A stretch of DNA of 64,000 nucleotides from Pikeienuella litoralis (lineage in GTDB: Bacteria > Pseudomonadota > Alphaproteobacteria > Rhodobacterales > Rhodobacteraceae). Every line of letters begins with the position of its first letter. The first letter of the stretch is position 1. Shown here in pieces: positions 9,910 through 18,707 of this stretch. The notes under the pieces are model-generated. The model worked only from the letters and a program-made list of their open reading frames with translations. It was not told the DNA's origin and did no database searches. The translations under genes and the position numbers were made by a program. The stretch spans positions 434,001-498,000 of the forward strand of contig NZ_JBBHER010000003.1 in assembly GCF_037646705.1 (NCBI RefSeq), in the 5' to 3' direction.

Positions 9910-12399
9910 ATGAGAACCCATGCCCGCGCCGTCATCGTCGGAGGGGGCGTCGTCGGCGTCTCCATCGCTTATCATCTGGCGAAGGCCGGTTGGGCCGATA
10001 TCGTTCTTCTGGAGCGCGACGAGCTGACGGCGGGGTCGACCTGGCACGCGGCGGGCCTTCTGCCGCTGTTCAACATGTCCTACGCGGCCAGCCATATCCA
10101 CGATTTCAGCGTGAAATTCTACAAGACGCTGGAGGCGGAGACCGGGCTCGATGTCGGCTTCTCGGTCGTCGGCAATCTCCGGATGGCGCAGACCGACGCC
10201 CGGATGGACGAATACATGCTCTACGCCGCGATGGCGGAGAGCGTCGGCGTTCCTTTCGAGTGGCTGACGCCGAAGGAGATCGGCGCGCGCTGGCCGCTGG
10301 TCCGCACCGATGATCTGAAGGGCGCCATCTATCATCCGACCGACGGCTACATCAATCCGGCCGACGTGACGCAGGCGATGGCGAAAGGCGCGCGGCGGCG
10401 CGGCGTGGAGGTGATCCGCCGCGCGCATGTGACCGGGTTCGAGCGGCGCGGCGGCGAGTGGGTCGTGAAAGCGGTCAAGATGCGCGACCAGGGCGGAAAC
10501 CTCGTCCCGACGGACGAGACGTTCGAGATCGCCTGCGAGCATGTGGTGACCGCGACGGGCAATCACGCGCAGGCGACCGCCGCGATGATCGGATGCTATA
10601 TCCCGGCGATGCCGGTTGAACATCAGTACATCGTGACCGAGCCCGACCCCGCGCTTGTGGAGTACCGGAAGACGCATGGCGAGCATCCGGTGCTCCGCGA
10701 CGCCGACGCGAGATGGTACGTGCGCGAGGAGCGCGGCGGCTGGATCCTCGGCCCTTATGAAAAGGGGGCGCCGGCGCGCTTCCAGTTCGGCGCGCCGGAG
10801 AGTTTCCGCGCCGATCTCTTTCCCCTCGATCTGGAGCGGATCGAGACCGAATTCATGTCGATGATCCACCGCATCCCGTCATCGGAGACTCTTGGCCTGA
10901 AGGACGATTTCAACGGCCCGATCTGCTACACGCCGGACGGCAATCCACTGGTCGGTCCGGCGCCGGGGGTGGAGAACTTCTGGTTCGCGGAGGGCTTCTC
11001 TTTCGGGATAACCGCCGCTGGCGGAACCGGCCATTACCTCGCGCAGATGATGACCGAGGGCGAAGCGGAGATCGACATGTGGTCGCTCGATCCGCGCCGC
11101 TATGGCGGTTGGGTGAACCGCGGCTACGCCAGAGCGAAGAACGAGGAATGCTACGAGAACGTCTTCATCCTTCATCATCCGGACGAAGAGCGGCCGGCGG
11201 CGCGCCCGCTTCGCACCGCGCCCTGCCATGACCGGATGAAGGCGGCGGGAGCGCAGTTCGGCCAGGTGAACGGGTGGGAGCGGCCGAATTATTTCGCCCC
11301 CGAGGGGTTCGACGACCATGGGGCGCGGAGTTTCCGCCGGGGCGGATGGTGGAGATACGCCGTGGAGGAGGCGAAAGCGGTGCGTGGCGCGGTCGGCCTT
11401 TTTGACGCCACCGCCTTCGCCAAGCATCGGGTCTCCGGCCCGGGAGCGACCGCGTTTCTGGATTGGCTGACCTGCAACAAGCTGCCGCGCGTCGGCCGCA
11501 TCAGCCTCACCTACGGTCTCACCGGGGCGGGGACGATCCGCACCGAACTCACCATCGTGCGCGAAGGCGTGGACGAGTATTACCTCGTGACCGCCGGCGC
11601 GGCGCAGGCTTACGACCATGACTGGCTGGTCAAGGAGGCGGCGGCGAAGCGCGCCGAATTCGGCTGGATCGAGGTGTCGGACGTCACCACGCAATGGGGG
11701 GTCTTCGCGCTGGCCGGGCCGCGCTCCCGCGCGGTGCTGGAGGAGATCATCGTGCATGCGGCGCCGACCGAGGCGTTGGGCAACAAGGCGTTTCCCTGGC
11801 TCTCGGCCCGGAATATCGATCTCGGCATGGCGCCGGTGAAGGCGATCCGCGTCGCCTATACCGGCGAGCTTGGCTGGGAGCTCCATCACCCGATCGAGAT
11901 GCAGAATTATCTCTTCGATCTGCTGGTCGCGGCGGGGGCGAAGCACGGGCTGAAGCTTTGCGGCGCGCGCGCGATGAACTGGCTGCGGCAGGAGAAGTCC
12001 TATCGCGCCTTCGGCGCCGATCTCGGCCGCGACGCGACCCCGCTGGAGGCGGGGCTGGAGCGGTTCGTCGACATGGGGAAGGAGTTTCACGGCAAGGCCG
12101 CGATGGTCGCTCTCGGCGTCCGCGCCAGGTGCGCGACGTTCCTGATCGACGGGCCGGCCGACGCCGACCCCTGGGGCCGCGAGGCGCTGTCGCTCGATGG
12201 AGAGACGGTCGGGCGGCTCACCTCCGGCGGATACTCCGTCGCTTTCGGCAAGCAGATCGGCATCGGCTATGTCCGCCCCGATCTCGCCGTTCCCGGAACG
12301 CGGCTGAAGCTGCGGATGTTCCGCGATCTCTGGGATGCGGAGGTGGTGGCCGAAAGCCCGTACGACCCGACGAACGCCGCGATCCGGTCGGAAAGATGA
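9910..12399 (+). CDS. FAD-dependent dimethylglycine/sarcosine dehydrogenase-like protein with GcvT domain
   Basis: An 829-residue two-domain enzyme. The N-terminal DAO/FAD oxidoreductase half starts with the dinucleotide fold VIVGGGVVGVSIAYHLAKAG (residues 8-27). The segment AGSTWHAAGL puts His46 where dimethylglycine dehydrogenases attach FAD covalently. The C-terminal half (about 420-825) is a GcvT aminomethyltransferase fold with GELGWELHHP and the C-terminal barrel (GGYSVAFGKQIGIGYV). Such enzymes oxidatively demethylate N-methylated glycines and pass the one-carbon unit to tetrahydrofolate. The exact substrate cannot be read. ATG 9910 follows a GAGGAG site; an in-frame GTG at 9877 lies upstream. 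It stands alone, without sox or gcv partners, and has its own terminator region. Confidence 0.86.
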   Translation: MRTHARAVIVGGGVVGVSIAYHLAKAGWADIVLLERDELTAGSTWHAAGLLPLFNMSYAASHIHDFSVKFYKTLEAETGLDVGFSVVGNLRMAQTDARMDEYMLYAAMAESVGVPFEWLTPKEIGARWPLVRTDDLKGAIYHPTDGYINPADVTQAMAKGARRRGVEVIRRAHVTGFERRGGEWVVKAVKMRDQGGNLVPTDETFEIACEHVVTATGNHAQATAAMIGCYIPAMPVEHQYIVTEPDPALVEYRKTHGEHPVLRDADARWYVREERGGWILGPYEKGAPARFQFGAPESFRADLFPLDLERIETEFMSMIHRIPSSETLGLKDDFNGPICYTPDGNPLVGPAPGVENFWFAEGFSFGITAAGGTGHYLAQMMTEGEAEIDMWSLDPRRYGGWVNRGYARAKNEECYENVFILHHPDEERPAARPLRTAPCHDRMKAAGAQFGQVNGWERPNYFAPEGFDDHGARSFRRGGWWRYAVEEAKAVRGAVGLFDATAFAKHRVSGPGATAFLDWLTCNKLPRVGRISLTYGLTGAGTIRTELTIVREGVDEYYLVTAGAAQAYDHDWLVKEAAAKRAEFGWIEVSDVTTQWGVFALAGPRSRAVLEEIIVHAAPTEALGNKAFPWLSARNIDLGMAPVKAIRVAYTGELGWELHHPIEMQNYLFDLLVAAGAKHGLKLCGARAMNWLRQEKSYRAFGADLGRDATPLEAGLERFVDMGKEFHGKAAMVALGVRARCATFLIDGPADADPWGREALSLDGETVGRLTSGGYSVAFGKQIGIGYVRPDLAVPGTRLKLRMFRDLWDAEVVAESPYDPTNAAIRSER

Positions 12400-12429
12400 A
12401 AAAACCCCCGGCGAGGAGGCGCCGGGGGT
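12399..12429 (-). terminator. Intrinsic terminator reading on the minus strand
   Basis: A perfect 10-bp GC stem pairs 12404-12413 with 12420-12429 around a 6-nt loop. It is followed, in the minus direction, by six uridines (plus-strand A run 12399-12404, touching the stop codon of the dehydrogenase gene). On the plus strand no T-run follows, so the terminator is polarised toward minus-strand transcripts. Confidence 0.82.
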
Positions 12430-12580
12430 GCCGTCAGGGAGGTCGCCCCGAAGGGCGAGAGGCAAACAGAACGAGCCAGAGGAGAGTGCGCTCCCCCGAC
12501 TCGTCAGCGGGTCCGGCCCCCTTTCCGGGCGTCCGCGAAACATGCGGTCGCCTCGGCTCCGGAAACCGCCTGACGCCGGA
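12404..12580 (-). ncRNA. Candidate structured small RNA or structured 3' UTR
   Basis: Between the dehydrogenase (plus) and the DMT exporter (minus) lies a 380-bp non-coding gap. Read on the minus strand it contains, in order: a 7-nt segment (12569-12575) that can pair with 12432-12438 to close the structure; a hairpin at 12472-12503 of about 13 pairs; a 6-bp hairpin at 12443-12458 capped by a canonical C(UUCG)G tetraloop; and the U6 terminator. The UUCG loop and the U-tract exist only in the minus orientation. No match to RNase P, 4.5S, tmRNA or 6S landmarks was recognised. It could be an independent sRNA or the 3' UTR of the exporter operon. No strong promoter was seen just upstream, though an AT-richer patch lies at about 12670-12720. 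The 200 bp from 12581 to 12780 hold no gene. Confidence 0.45.
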
Positions 12581-12780
12581 TGATTCCCCAACCCCCCACA
12601 TTTCGGTCGGGAGAACGATCCAGCGCTGCGCTGTTTACCGCACGACCGTGACACGAGCGTGAGAAACGCACGCTGTCTTATGTGAAATCATGCGAATTTT
12701 CCGGAGATCGCCAATTTATCTCCACGCGCGCTCCACCGGATGCCGGCGCCGCGCCGTTTCAAACGCGTCTTTCACGGCGA

Positions 12781-13689
12781 TCACGCGCGGCCGTCCGGCC
12801 TTCGAGCCTTGCGGTCTCCGATCCGCTCGAGGCTCGACCAGGCGAGGGCGGAGAGGATCATCGCGCCGCCGATCAGGGTCATGTCGCCCGGATATTCGTC
12901 CAGCGCCCACCAGACGATGAGCGGCCCGAAAACGGCCTCGATCAACATGAGCAGGCTGACCTCGACCGCCGGAATCAGGCGCGGCCCCGTGATGATGCAC
13001 CAGGTCGCGGCTGGCAGAAACACGAGCCCCATCAGGAGAAGCGGCGTGAGCGAGGCGGCGGGGAGGTTGAAATCGGAGACGAAAAACGACGCGAGGACCG
13101 CGACCACCAGAAACGACGGCCCCAGCATCGGCGCCATGTCGAGCGGCCGGACGCGCCGGCTGATGACGAAGGATGTCGCGAGGAGGATCGCCGCGCCTAG
13201 CGCCGCCAGATCTCCGATCAGCGAATTCGGCCCGCCTTCGCCGCCGGCGCCGAAAGCGATCAGCGCGACGCCGGCGATGGCGATGGCGATGGTGCGGAAG
13301 GTTCGCCGGTCCGGCCGCTCGCCGAGCGCCGCCCAGGAGATCAGCGCCGAAAAGACCGGTGAGGTCGAGAGGATGAAAAGCGTGTTGCCGACGCTCGTCT
13401 CTCGTACCGCGAAGATGAAGCAGAAATTGGAGCAGACGAAGACCGCGATGAACGCCAGGCCGGGACGGCCGAGCGCACGCAGCCGCGCCGGATAGCGCCG
13501 CCCGTGGATAAAGCTCAGGATCAGCGTGATCGTGGCCCCGGTGACGAGCCCGCGCCAGAACATCGTCGGCCATTGGTCGAGCGCCATCAGCCGCAGAAGC
13601 AGACTGTCGGGCGCGAAGCAGAACGCGCCGAGCGCGACGAGCGCGAAGCCGCGCCGATACTCCCTGTCGGCCGCGGCGTTGGGGATCAA
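12781..13689 (-). CDS. DMT-superfamily (EamA) transporter
   Basis: A 302-residue inner-membrane permease with about ten hydrophobic segments arranged as two EamA repeats (about residues 12-140 and 155-285), the usual layout of drug/metabolite exporters. Substrate is unknown. It starts at a TTG (13689) overlapping the stop of the dehydratase gene by 4 bp, so it is the third cistron of a hydrolase–dehydratase–exporter operon. Many EamA proteins export amino acids or related metabolites, which would suit its dehydratase neighbour, but that is inference. Confidence 0.85.
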   Translation of the reverse strand: MIPNAAADREYRRGFALVALGAFCFAPDSLLLRLMALDQWPTMFWRGLVTGATITLILSFIHGRRYPARLRALGRPGLAFIAVFVCSNFCFIFAVRETSVGNTLFILSTSPVFSALISWAALGERPDRRTFRTIAIAIAGVALIAFGAGGEGGPNSLIGDLAALGAAILLATSFVISRRVRPLDMAPMLGPSFLVVAVLASFFVSDFNLPAASLTPLLLMGLVFLPAATWCIITGPRLIPAVEVSLLMLIEAVFGPLIVWWALDEYPGDMTLIGGAMILSALAWSSLERIGDRKARRPDGRA

Positions 13690-14678
13690 GGCGCGTCGCC
13701 GTAATCGGAAAGCGCGGCGGCGAAGATCGAGGGGTCGACATTGCCGCCGGAGACCGTGCAGATCACCGCGTCGCCCGCGATCTCTTCGCGCCGGAAGAGA
13801 ACCGCGGCGAGCGCGACCACGCCGCCCGGCTCCGCGACGATCTTCAGGTGCTTCCAGGCCGTGGCCATGGCGCAGCGCACCTCTTCGTCCCCGACCGCGA
13901 GCCCCGGGCCGCAGAGGCGGCGCATGATCGGGAAGGTGAGCTCCCCCGGGGAGGGCGTCACGATCGCGTCGCAGATCGAGCTCTGGCCGCCGTCGTTCCG
14001 CTCTCGCCGTCCGGTGCGGAGCGAGCGCGCGGTGTCGTCGAATCCCACGGGCTCCGCCGGCCGCGCCCGGAGGCCGGGGGCCGCGCTCTCCAGCGCCAGC
14101 GCGACGCCTGATGTGAGCCCGCCGCCGCCGCAGCAGACGAGAACATCCGCGCGCTCGACGCCGGCGGCGGCGGCCTGCTCCGCGATCTCCAGCCCGCAGG
14201 TCGCCTGCCCGGCGATGACCAGCGGCTCGTCGAACGGCCTGACCAGGGTGAGGCCGCGCTCAAGCGCCAGCCGTTCGCCAATCGCCTCGCGGTCCTCGGT
14301 CTGGCGCTCATAAAGCACGACCTCGGCGCCGTACCCGCGCGTGCCGGCTATTTTGGCCTGGGGCGCGTCGGAGGGCATGATGATGACCGCCGGCGCGCCG
14401 TGAAGCTTCGCCGCCAGCGCGACGCCCTGCGCGTGATTTCCGGAGGAATAGGCGATGACGCCCTTTGCGCGCGCCTCGGGGGCGAGCGCGGAGAGCGCGT
14501 TCCAGGCGCCCCGGAACTTGAAGCTCCCGGTTCGCTGCAGCGCTTCGGCCTTCACCAGCACGCGCCGCCCGGCGAGGATGTTCAGCGTATCCGATTCCAG
14601 CAGCGGCGTGACCCGCGCGGCGCCCTTGAGCCGGGCGGCGGCGGCGTGGATATCGCTTTCGTTCAAAGGGTCAGTCAT
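13686..14678 (-). CDS. PLP-dependent threonine/serine dehydratase
   Basis: A 330-residue fold-type II PLP enzyme that would deaminate L-threonine or L-serine to 2-oxobutyrate or pyruvate. The cofactor lysine is Lys54 in TGSFKFRGA, the substrate loop is SSGNHAQG, and the phosphate-binding glycine loop reads CCGGGGLTSG. It lacks the C-terminal ACT-like regulatory domain of biosynthetic IlvA and so resembles the catabolic or serine-racemase-like branch. The chosen ATG (14678) overlaps the upstream hydrolase stop by 8 bp; an earlier in-frame start at 14708 would overlap more. A hydroxyaspartate or diaminopropionate-type specificity cannot be excluded. Confidence 0.87.
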   Translation of the reverse strand: MTDPLNESDIHAAAARLKGAARVTPLLESDTLNILAGRRVLVKAEALQRTGSFKFRGAWNALSALAPEARAKGVIAYSSGNHAQGVALAAKLHGAPAVIIMPSDAPQAKIAGTRGYGAEVVLYERQTEDREAIGERLALERGLTLVRPFDEPLVIAGQATCGLEIAEQAAAAGVERADVLVCCGGGGLTSGVALALESAAPGLRARPAEPVGFDDTARSLRTGRRERNDGGQSSICDAIVTPSPGELTFPIMRRLCGPGLAVGDEEVRCAMATAWKHLKIVAEPGGVVALAAVLFRREEIAGDAVICTVSGGNVDPSIFAAALSDYGDAP

Positions 14679-15516
14679 CGAGAGAATCCAGAAAAGAGTT
14701 GATCGCAATCAGCGCGGCGGGCTCGTCCAGCCGGGGAATATGGCCGCGATCGGGGATCACCGCCGCCTGAAGGTCGGGCTTGCGCCGCCGCATCTCCGCC
14801 ACCGTGGCGGCGCTCAGAAGATCGGAGTTGGCGGCCCGGAGGATGAGCGTCGGGATCGGCCCGAGCGCATCGAAAAGCGGCCAGAGGCCCGGCCCGTCCG
14901 GTTTCACCGCCTCCATCTGAGCCAGCGTGGCGTCGCGAAGCCGCGGATCATAGGCGAGCGCGAGCCCGCTTTCGGTTGAGATATAGCTCCGCTCCGCCCA
15001 GTCGAACCAGAAAGCGCGTCCCGCGCCGGGGAAGGCGGCGCCGAGCCACGCCTCCAATTCGGCCGCGGCTTCGGCCATCGTCACCGCTCGCGGCTGGACG
15101 CCGAGAGCGGCGACGACCTTTCCGATCCCGTCCTTTTCGATCTCGGCGCCGACATCGTTGAGGACGACCCCGGCGAGCCGGCCGGGATGTTTTGCTGCGA
15201 TCACCGCCGCGAGGACGCCGCCGCGCGAGGAGCCGATGACGACCGCGCGTTCGACTCCGAGATGGTCGAGCAGCGCGACCGCGTCGCCCGCCTCCACCAT
15301 CCCGTTATAATGGCTGAAATCGGGGTCGTGGTCCGAGGCGCCGCGACCGCGGGAATCGAGCCGGATCAACCGGCGCCGCCCGTTCATGGCGGCGGCGAAA
15401 TGATCGAAATCGCGCCCCGACCGGGTCAGCCCGGCGAGGCAGAGAAGCGGCGCGCCCGGCCCGCCGGGGTCATCCTGATACGCCAGTGAGAGGCCGTCAT
15501 TCGTCTTGAAACGCAT
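14671..15516 (-). CDS. Alpha/beta-fold hydrolase
   Basis: A 281-residue alpha/beta hydrolase. The nucleophile elbow GSSRGG places Ser97, RLDSRGRGASD (residues 52-62) is the usual oxyanion region, and PDRGHIPRLDEP near the C-terminus supplies the catalytic His. The acid is probably an Asp in the segment before it. Substrate is unknown; esterases and lactonases share this outline. It is the first gene of a three-cistron minus operon with the dehydratase and the DMT exporter. Confidence 0.83.
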   Translation of the reverse strand: MRFKTNDGLSLAYQDDPGGPGAPLLCLAGLTRSGRDFDHFAAAMNGRRRLIRLDSRGRGASDHDPDFSHYNGMVEAGDAVALLDHLGVERAVVIGSSRGGVLAAVIAAKHPGRLAGVVLNDVGAEIEKDGIGKVVAALGVQPRAVTMAEAAAELEAWLGAAFPGAGRAFWFDWAERSYISTESGLALAYDPRLRDATLAQMEAVKPDGPGLWPLFDALGPIPTLILRAANSDLLSAATVAEMRRRKPDLQAAVIPDRGHIPRLDEPAALIAINSFLDSLDD

Positions 15517-15605
15517 CGGAGATCCTTCGCGGCGAAGTTGGCGAGGGCGGCCGGGGGATGCAGGCGCGAAAGACCCGAGCCGCGATCATGACGTGAAATC
15601 CTTTC

Positions 15606-17555
15606 TCAGCGCCCGAGCGCGTCCTGCTTCAGGCGAAACGCCACCGGCTGTCCGGCGAGTCGGCTCCGGTAGATCTGTAATCCCTCCAGAACCCGTTGAA
15701 CATAATTGCGGGTCTCGTTGAAGGGGATCGTCTCCAGCCAGTCGATCCAGTCCACCTCGCCGGTGCGGGGGTCGCCGTTGGCGGCGATCCATTGGTCGAC
15801 GCGGCTGGCGCCGGCGTTGTAGGCGGCCGCCGCCATCGCGACCGAGCCGCCGAACTGGTCGAGCCGCCGGGCGAGATAGGTCTGGCCTAGGGTCGCGTTA
15901 TAACGCCAGTCGTCGGTCAGGCGGGCGAGCGAATAGGGTTGGCCAACCCACCCCGCGACCTTCTTCGCCGTGGCCGGCATCACCTGCATCAGACCCCGCG
16001 CGCCCGCAGGGCTGACGGCCTCGGGGTTCAACTCGCTCTCCTGCCGGCCGATCGCCATCGCAAGCGCCGGCTCGACGCCGGCGTTGTGCCGGGCGAGATC
16101 GGTGACCGGATAATAGATCCCGCGCAGCACATGGCCCTTTCGCGCGGCGATCTTGCCGATGCGGATCGCAGCGTCGGGGCGGCCGAGCGTCATCGCCAGG
16201 TCCGCGGCGCCGGCGAGGTCGTCATAGCTTTTCAGCGTGGAGGCGAGATGGGTGAGAAACCAATGCGCCCGGCGCCGGTCCCCGGCCGCGGCCAGCAATT
16301 GGGCGGCGCGGACGACGCTGCGCCCGGCGAAGCTCGCGCTCCGCCAATCGCCGTCCGGCCCGGCGGCGAGAGCGGGGTCCGGGCCGACGCCCGCGCGCTC
16401 CGCCGCGAGTTGGCCGTAAAAGCTGGTCTGATGCGCGGCGCCCGCCTCGTAGGCGCGCGCGGCCGCCGCCTTGTCGCCCTTCGCCTCGAAAGCGCGGCCG
16501 AGCCAGTAATGCCCGCGCCCGAGGCTGATCGGAGTCTCGACCGAGGCGAGGAAGCGATTGAAATGCGCGATCGCCCGATCCGCATCGTTTAGCTTCCTGA
16601 GGGCGATCCAGCCCGCCAGCCATTCGAGGTCGGAATAGTCCGAGCCGCTGGTCATGTGGTTCTGGCTGGCGAGGGTGTACGCCTCGCGATACTGGCCTTG
16701 CCGATAGAGCCTGCGCGCCAGAAGCGCCCGGCGCGGCCCCCAGACATGAGGCCGGCCCAGGGCTTCGCTCTCGCCGGTCCTCGACAGCAGAAACGAGGCG
16801 GCGTTGTCATAGAGGCTCTTGCGCATCCGCCATTGGAACCGCTCCCAGGCGAGGCCGGGATCGTCGCTGAGATTGGCGGGGACGGCGCTGATCAGGCCGT
16901 CGACGCCTTTTCCCATGGCGCGGAGCTCCGCGCGCGCCTCGATAAGCGCCGCCCAGCCGGGGGAGACGAGGGGCTTCATCGCCCGCGCCTCGCCGCCAAG
17001 GCCGCGCCAGAGCAGCTCATCCGCGCGCGCCGCGTGATGCGGGCGGATGAGCCCCGAATGCGCCGAGCGAAAGAGCGCCATCTCCTCCGGGGTGAGAGAG
17101 AGGGTGCGCCAGGCCTGGATCACCTCCTCGTCCGCCTCCGCGTTCCGGCCGACGGCGGCCAGCGCGGCGGCGCGGCGCAGCGCGCCGGTTCCGGTGCGGG
17201 CCCCGCGCTCCCCGAGGAACCCGTCGATCTCGGCGAGGGGCGCGCCGACGGGAATCAACGCTTCTCCCTTCGCGCGAATCCGCGCCATGTTCGGCCAGTC
17301 GCCATTTTGCGCGACAAAGTCGCGATAGGCCCGCCAGTCCCCCTCCCCGGCGGAGAGCATGCGCCATTGAACGAGGGTGAGCGCGGCGGGATCGCCCACG
17401 GCCGCGGCGTAGGCGCGCGCCTCGCCCCAGTTCTGCTGATCGGCGGCGGCCATGGCGGCGGAAATCTGCGCCCCCGCATTTGATTGCGCGGCGACCGGGG
17501 AGGCGGAAATGGCGAAAATGGCGAACAGGGCGGTGATAAAGGCGCGGCGCGGCAT
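15606..17555 (-). CDS. Soluble lytic murein transglycosylase (Slt70-like)
   Basis: A 649-residue periplasmic enzyme that cleaves the MurNAc–GlcNAc bond of peptidoglycan to leave 1,6-anhydroMurNAc. A signal peptide (MPRRAFITALFAIFAISASPVAAQ) is followed by a long alpha-superhelical repeat domain. The C-terminal lysozyme-like domain carries the catalytic Glu in GRQESELNP (about residue 503) and the family signature SPAGARGLMQVMPATA. ATG 17555 is chosen because it starts the signal peptide; the open frame runs much further upstream but without coding character. It is divergent from dapA. Confidence 0.93.
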   Translation of the reverse strand: MPRRAFITALFAIFAISASPVAAQSNAGAQISAAMAAADQQNWGEARAYAAAVGDPAALTLVQWRMLSAGEGDWRAYRDFVAQNGDWPNMARIRAKGEALIPVGAPLAEIDGFLGERGARTGTGALRRAAALAAVGRNAEADEEVIQAWRTLSLTPEEMALFRSAHSGLIRPHHAARADELLWRGLGGEARAMKPLVSPGWAALIEARAELRAMGKGVDGLISAVPANLSDDPGLAWERFQWRMRKSLYDNAASFLLSRTGESEALGRPHVWGPRRALLARRLYRQGQYREAYTLASQNHMTSGSDYSDLEWLAGWIALRKLNDADRAIAHFNRFLASVETPISLGRGHYWLGRAFEAKGDKAAAARAYEAGAAHQTSFYGQLAAERAGVGPDPALAAGPDGDWRSASFAGRSVVRAAQLLAAAGDRRRAHWFLTHLASTLKSYDDLAGAADLAMTLGRPDAAIRIGKIAARKGHVLRGIYYPVTDLARHNAGVEPALAMAIGRQESELNPEAVSPAGARGLMQVMPATAKKVAGWVGQPYSLARLTDDWRYNATLGQTYLARRLDQFGGSVAMAAAAYNAGASRVDQWIAANGDPRTGEVDWIDWLETIPFNETRNYVQRVLEGLQIYRSRLAGQPVAFRLKQDALGR

Positions 17556-17670
17556 GGGCGGCTCCGTTACGAGTGCGGGTCGTCGACGCGACCTTATCAC
17601 TCCGCCCGCGCCGCGCCAGCCACCATCGGCCGGAGGGCCGCCCCCGGCCGGGTCTCGCGCCGAGTCATTC

Positions 17671-17699
17671 TTGCGGCGGCGCCGCGTCGAGGGTAGGGT
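17671..17699 (+). promoter_or_regulatory. Candidate promoter of dapA
   Basis: TTGCGG (17671-17676) and TAGGGT (17694-17699) are spaced by exactly 17 bp, a plausible sigma-70-type promoter. It would give a leader of about 48 nt ahead of the dapA ATG. Sequence inference only. Confidence 0.45.
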
Positions 17700-17753
17700 C
17701 CGCGCGCCGTGGCGGAGCGATGGGCGCGCCGCCGGTTGTCTGAGGTCAGATCC

Positions 17754-18632
17754 ATGTTCAGAGGTTCGCTCCCCGCGCTGGTCACGCCCTTCCGTGATGG
17801 GGCGGTGGATGAGAAAACCCTGGTCGATCTCGTCGAGTGGCATATCGCGGAAGGCTCGCATGGGCTGGTTCCCTGCGGCACCACCGGCGAGAGCCCGACG
17901 CTCAGTCACGAAGAGCATGAGCATGTGGTCGCGCTGGTCGTGAAGGCGGCGGCGAAGCGTGTGCCGGTGATCGCCGGCGCGGGCTCCAACAGCACCGCCG
18001 AAGCGATCCGCCTCGTCCAGTTCGCGAAGAAGGCCGGCGCCGACGGCGCGCTGGTCGTCACCCCGTATTACAACAAGCCGACCCAGCGCGGGCTCATCGC
18101 GCATTTCAAGGCGCTGAACGAGTGCGCCGACATCCCGATCATCATCTACAACATTCCCTCCCGTTCGGTCATCGACATGACCCCGGCGACGATGGGCGAA
18201 CTCGCGAAACTGCCGAATATCGCCGGCGTCAAGGATGCGACGGGCGATGTCTCGCGCGTCTCGCAGCAATTGGCGACGTGCGGCGCCGACTTCATCCAGC
18301 TCACCGGCGAGGACGCGTCCGCGCTCGGCCACGCCGCGCATGGCGGGCGGGGCTGCATCTCGGTCACGGCGAATGTCGCGCCGCGGCTCTGCGCGGAGTT
18401 CCAGACCGCGCTGATGGCCGGCGACTTCGCCCGCGCCCGCGACTACCAGCGCCGGCTGATGCCGCTCCATCAGGCGATCTTCATGGAGCCGGGCGTGGTC
18501 GGCGCGAAATGCGGCCTCTCGTTGCTCGGCAAGTGCGACGAGGAGGTGCGCTCGCCGATCACCGGCTGCCTGCCTGAAACGAAGGCCGCGATTCGCGATG
18601 CGATGGCCTACGCTGGCCTGATCGACGGTTGA
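17754..18632 (+). CDS. dapA: 4-hydroxy-tetrahydrodipicolinate synthase
   Basis: A 292-residue TIM-barrel aldolase that condenses pyruvate with aspartate semialdehyde in the lysine and diaminopimelate pathway. The Schiff-base residue is Lys160 (GVKDATGD) and the proton-relay Tyr132 (IIYNIPSR). The GTTGE motif (residues 42-46) and TPYYNKPTQRG are intact. The ATG at 17754 matches the family N-terminus MFRGSLPALVTPF; an upstream in-frame ATG at 17709 would add a non-conserved arginine-rich tail. It is followed by smpB on the same strand. Confidence 0.96.
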   Translation: MFRGSLPALVTPFRDGAVDEKTLVDLVEWHIAEGSHGLVPCGTTGESPTLSHEEHEHVVALVVKAAAKRVPVIAGAGSNSTAEAIRLVQFAKKAGADGALVVTPYYNKPTQRGLIAHFKALNECADIPIIIYNIPSRSVIDMTPATMGELAKLPNIAGVKDATGDVSRVSQQLATCGADFIQLTGEDASALGHAAHGGRGCISVTANVAPRLCAEFQTALMAGDFARARDYQRRLMPLHQAIFMEPGVVGAKCGLSLLGKCDEEVRSPITGCLPETKAAIRDAMAYAGLIDG

Positions 18633-18707
18633 GATGGCGGAGTTGGCCACCCATCTGACGCAGCGGGTGGCGGGACGGGATGACTCCGCGTCGGGAGGCG
18701 CGCGCTG

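Noticed and set aside
12472..12512. A CUGANGA-like string (CUGACGA) on the minus strand, reminiscent of a hammerhead ribozyme core
   Set aside because: The required GAAA core segment and the three-stem junction are not present; the following sequence forms a simple long hairpin.
12404..12780. RNase P RNA, 4.5S RNA, 6S or permuted tmRNA in the gap
   Set aside because: None of the universal sequence blocks (such as GAGGAAAGUCC, the GGAAGGAAGCAGCC-type SRP tip, or an ANDN tag reading frame with a T-loop) was found on either strand.
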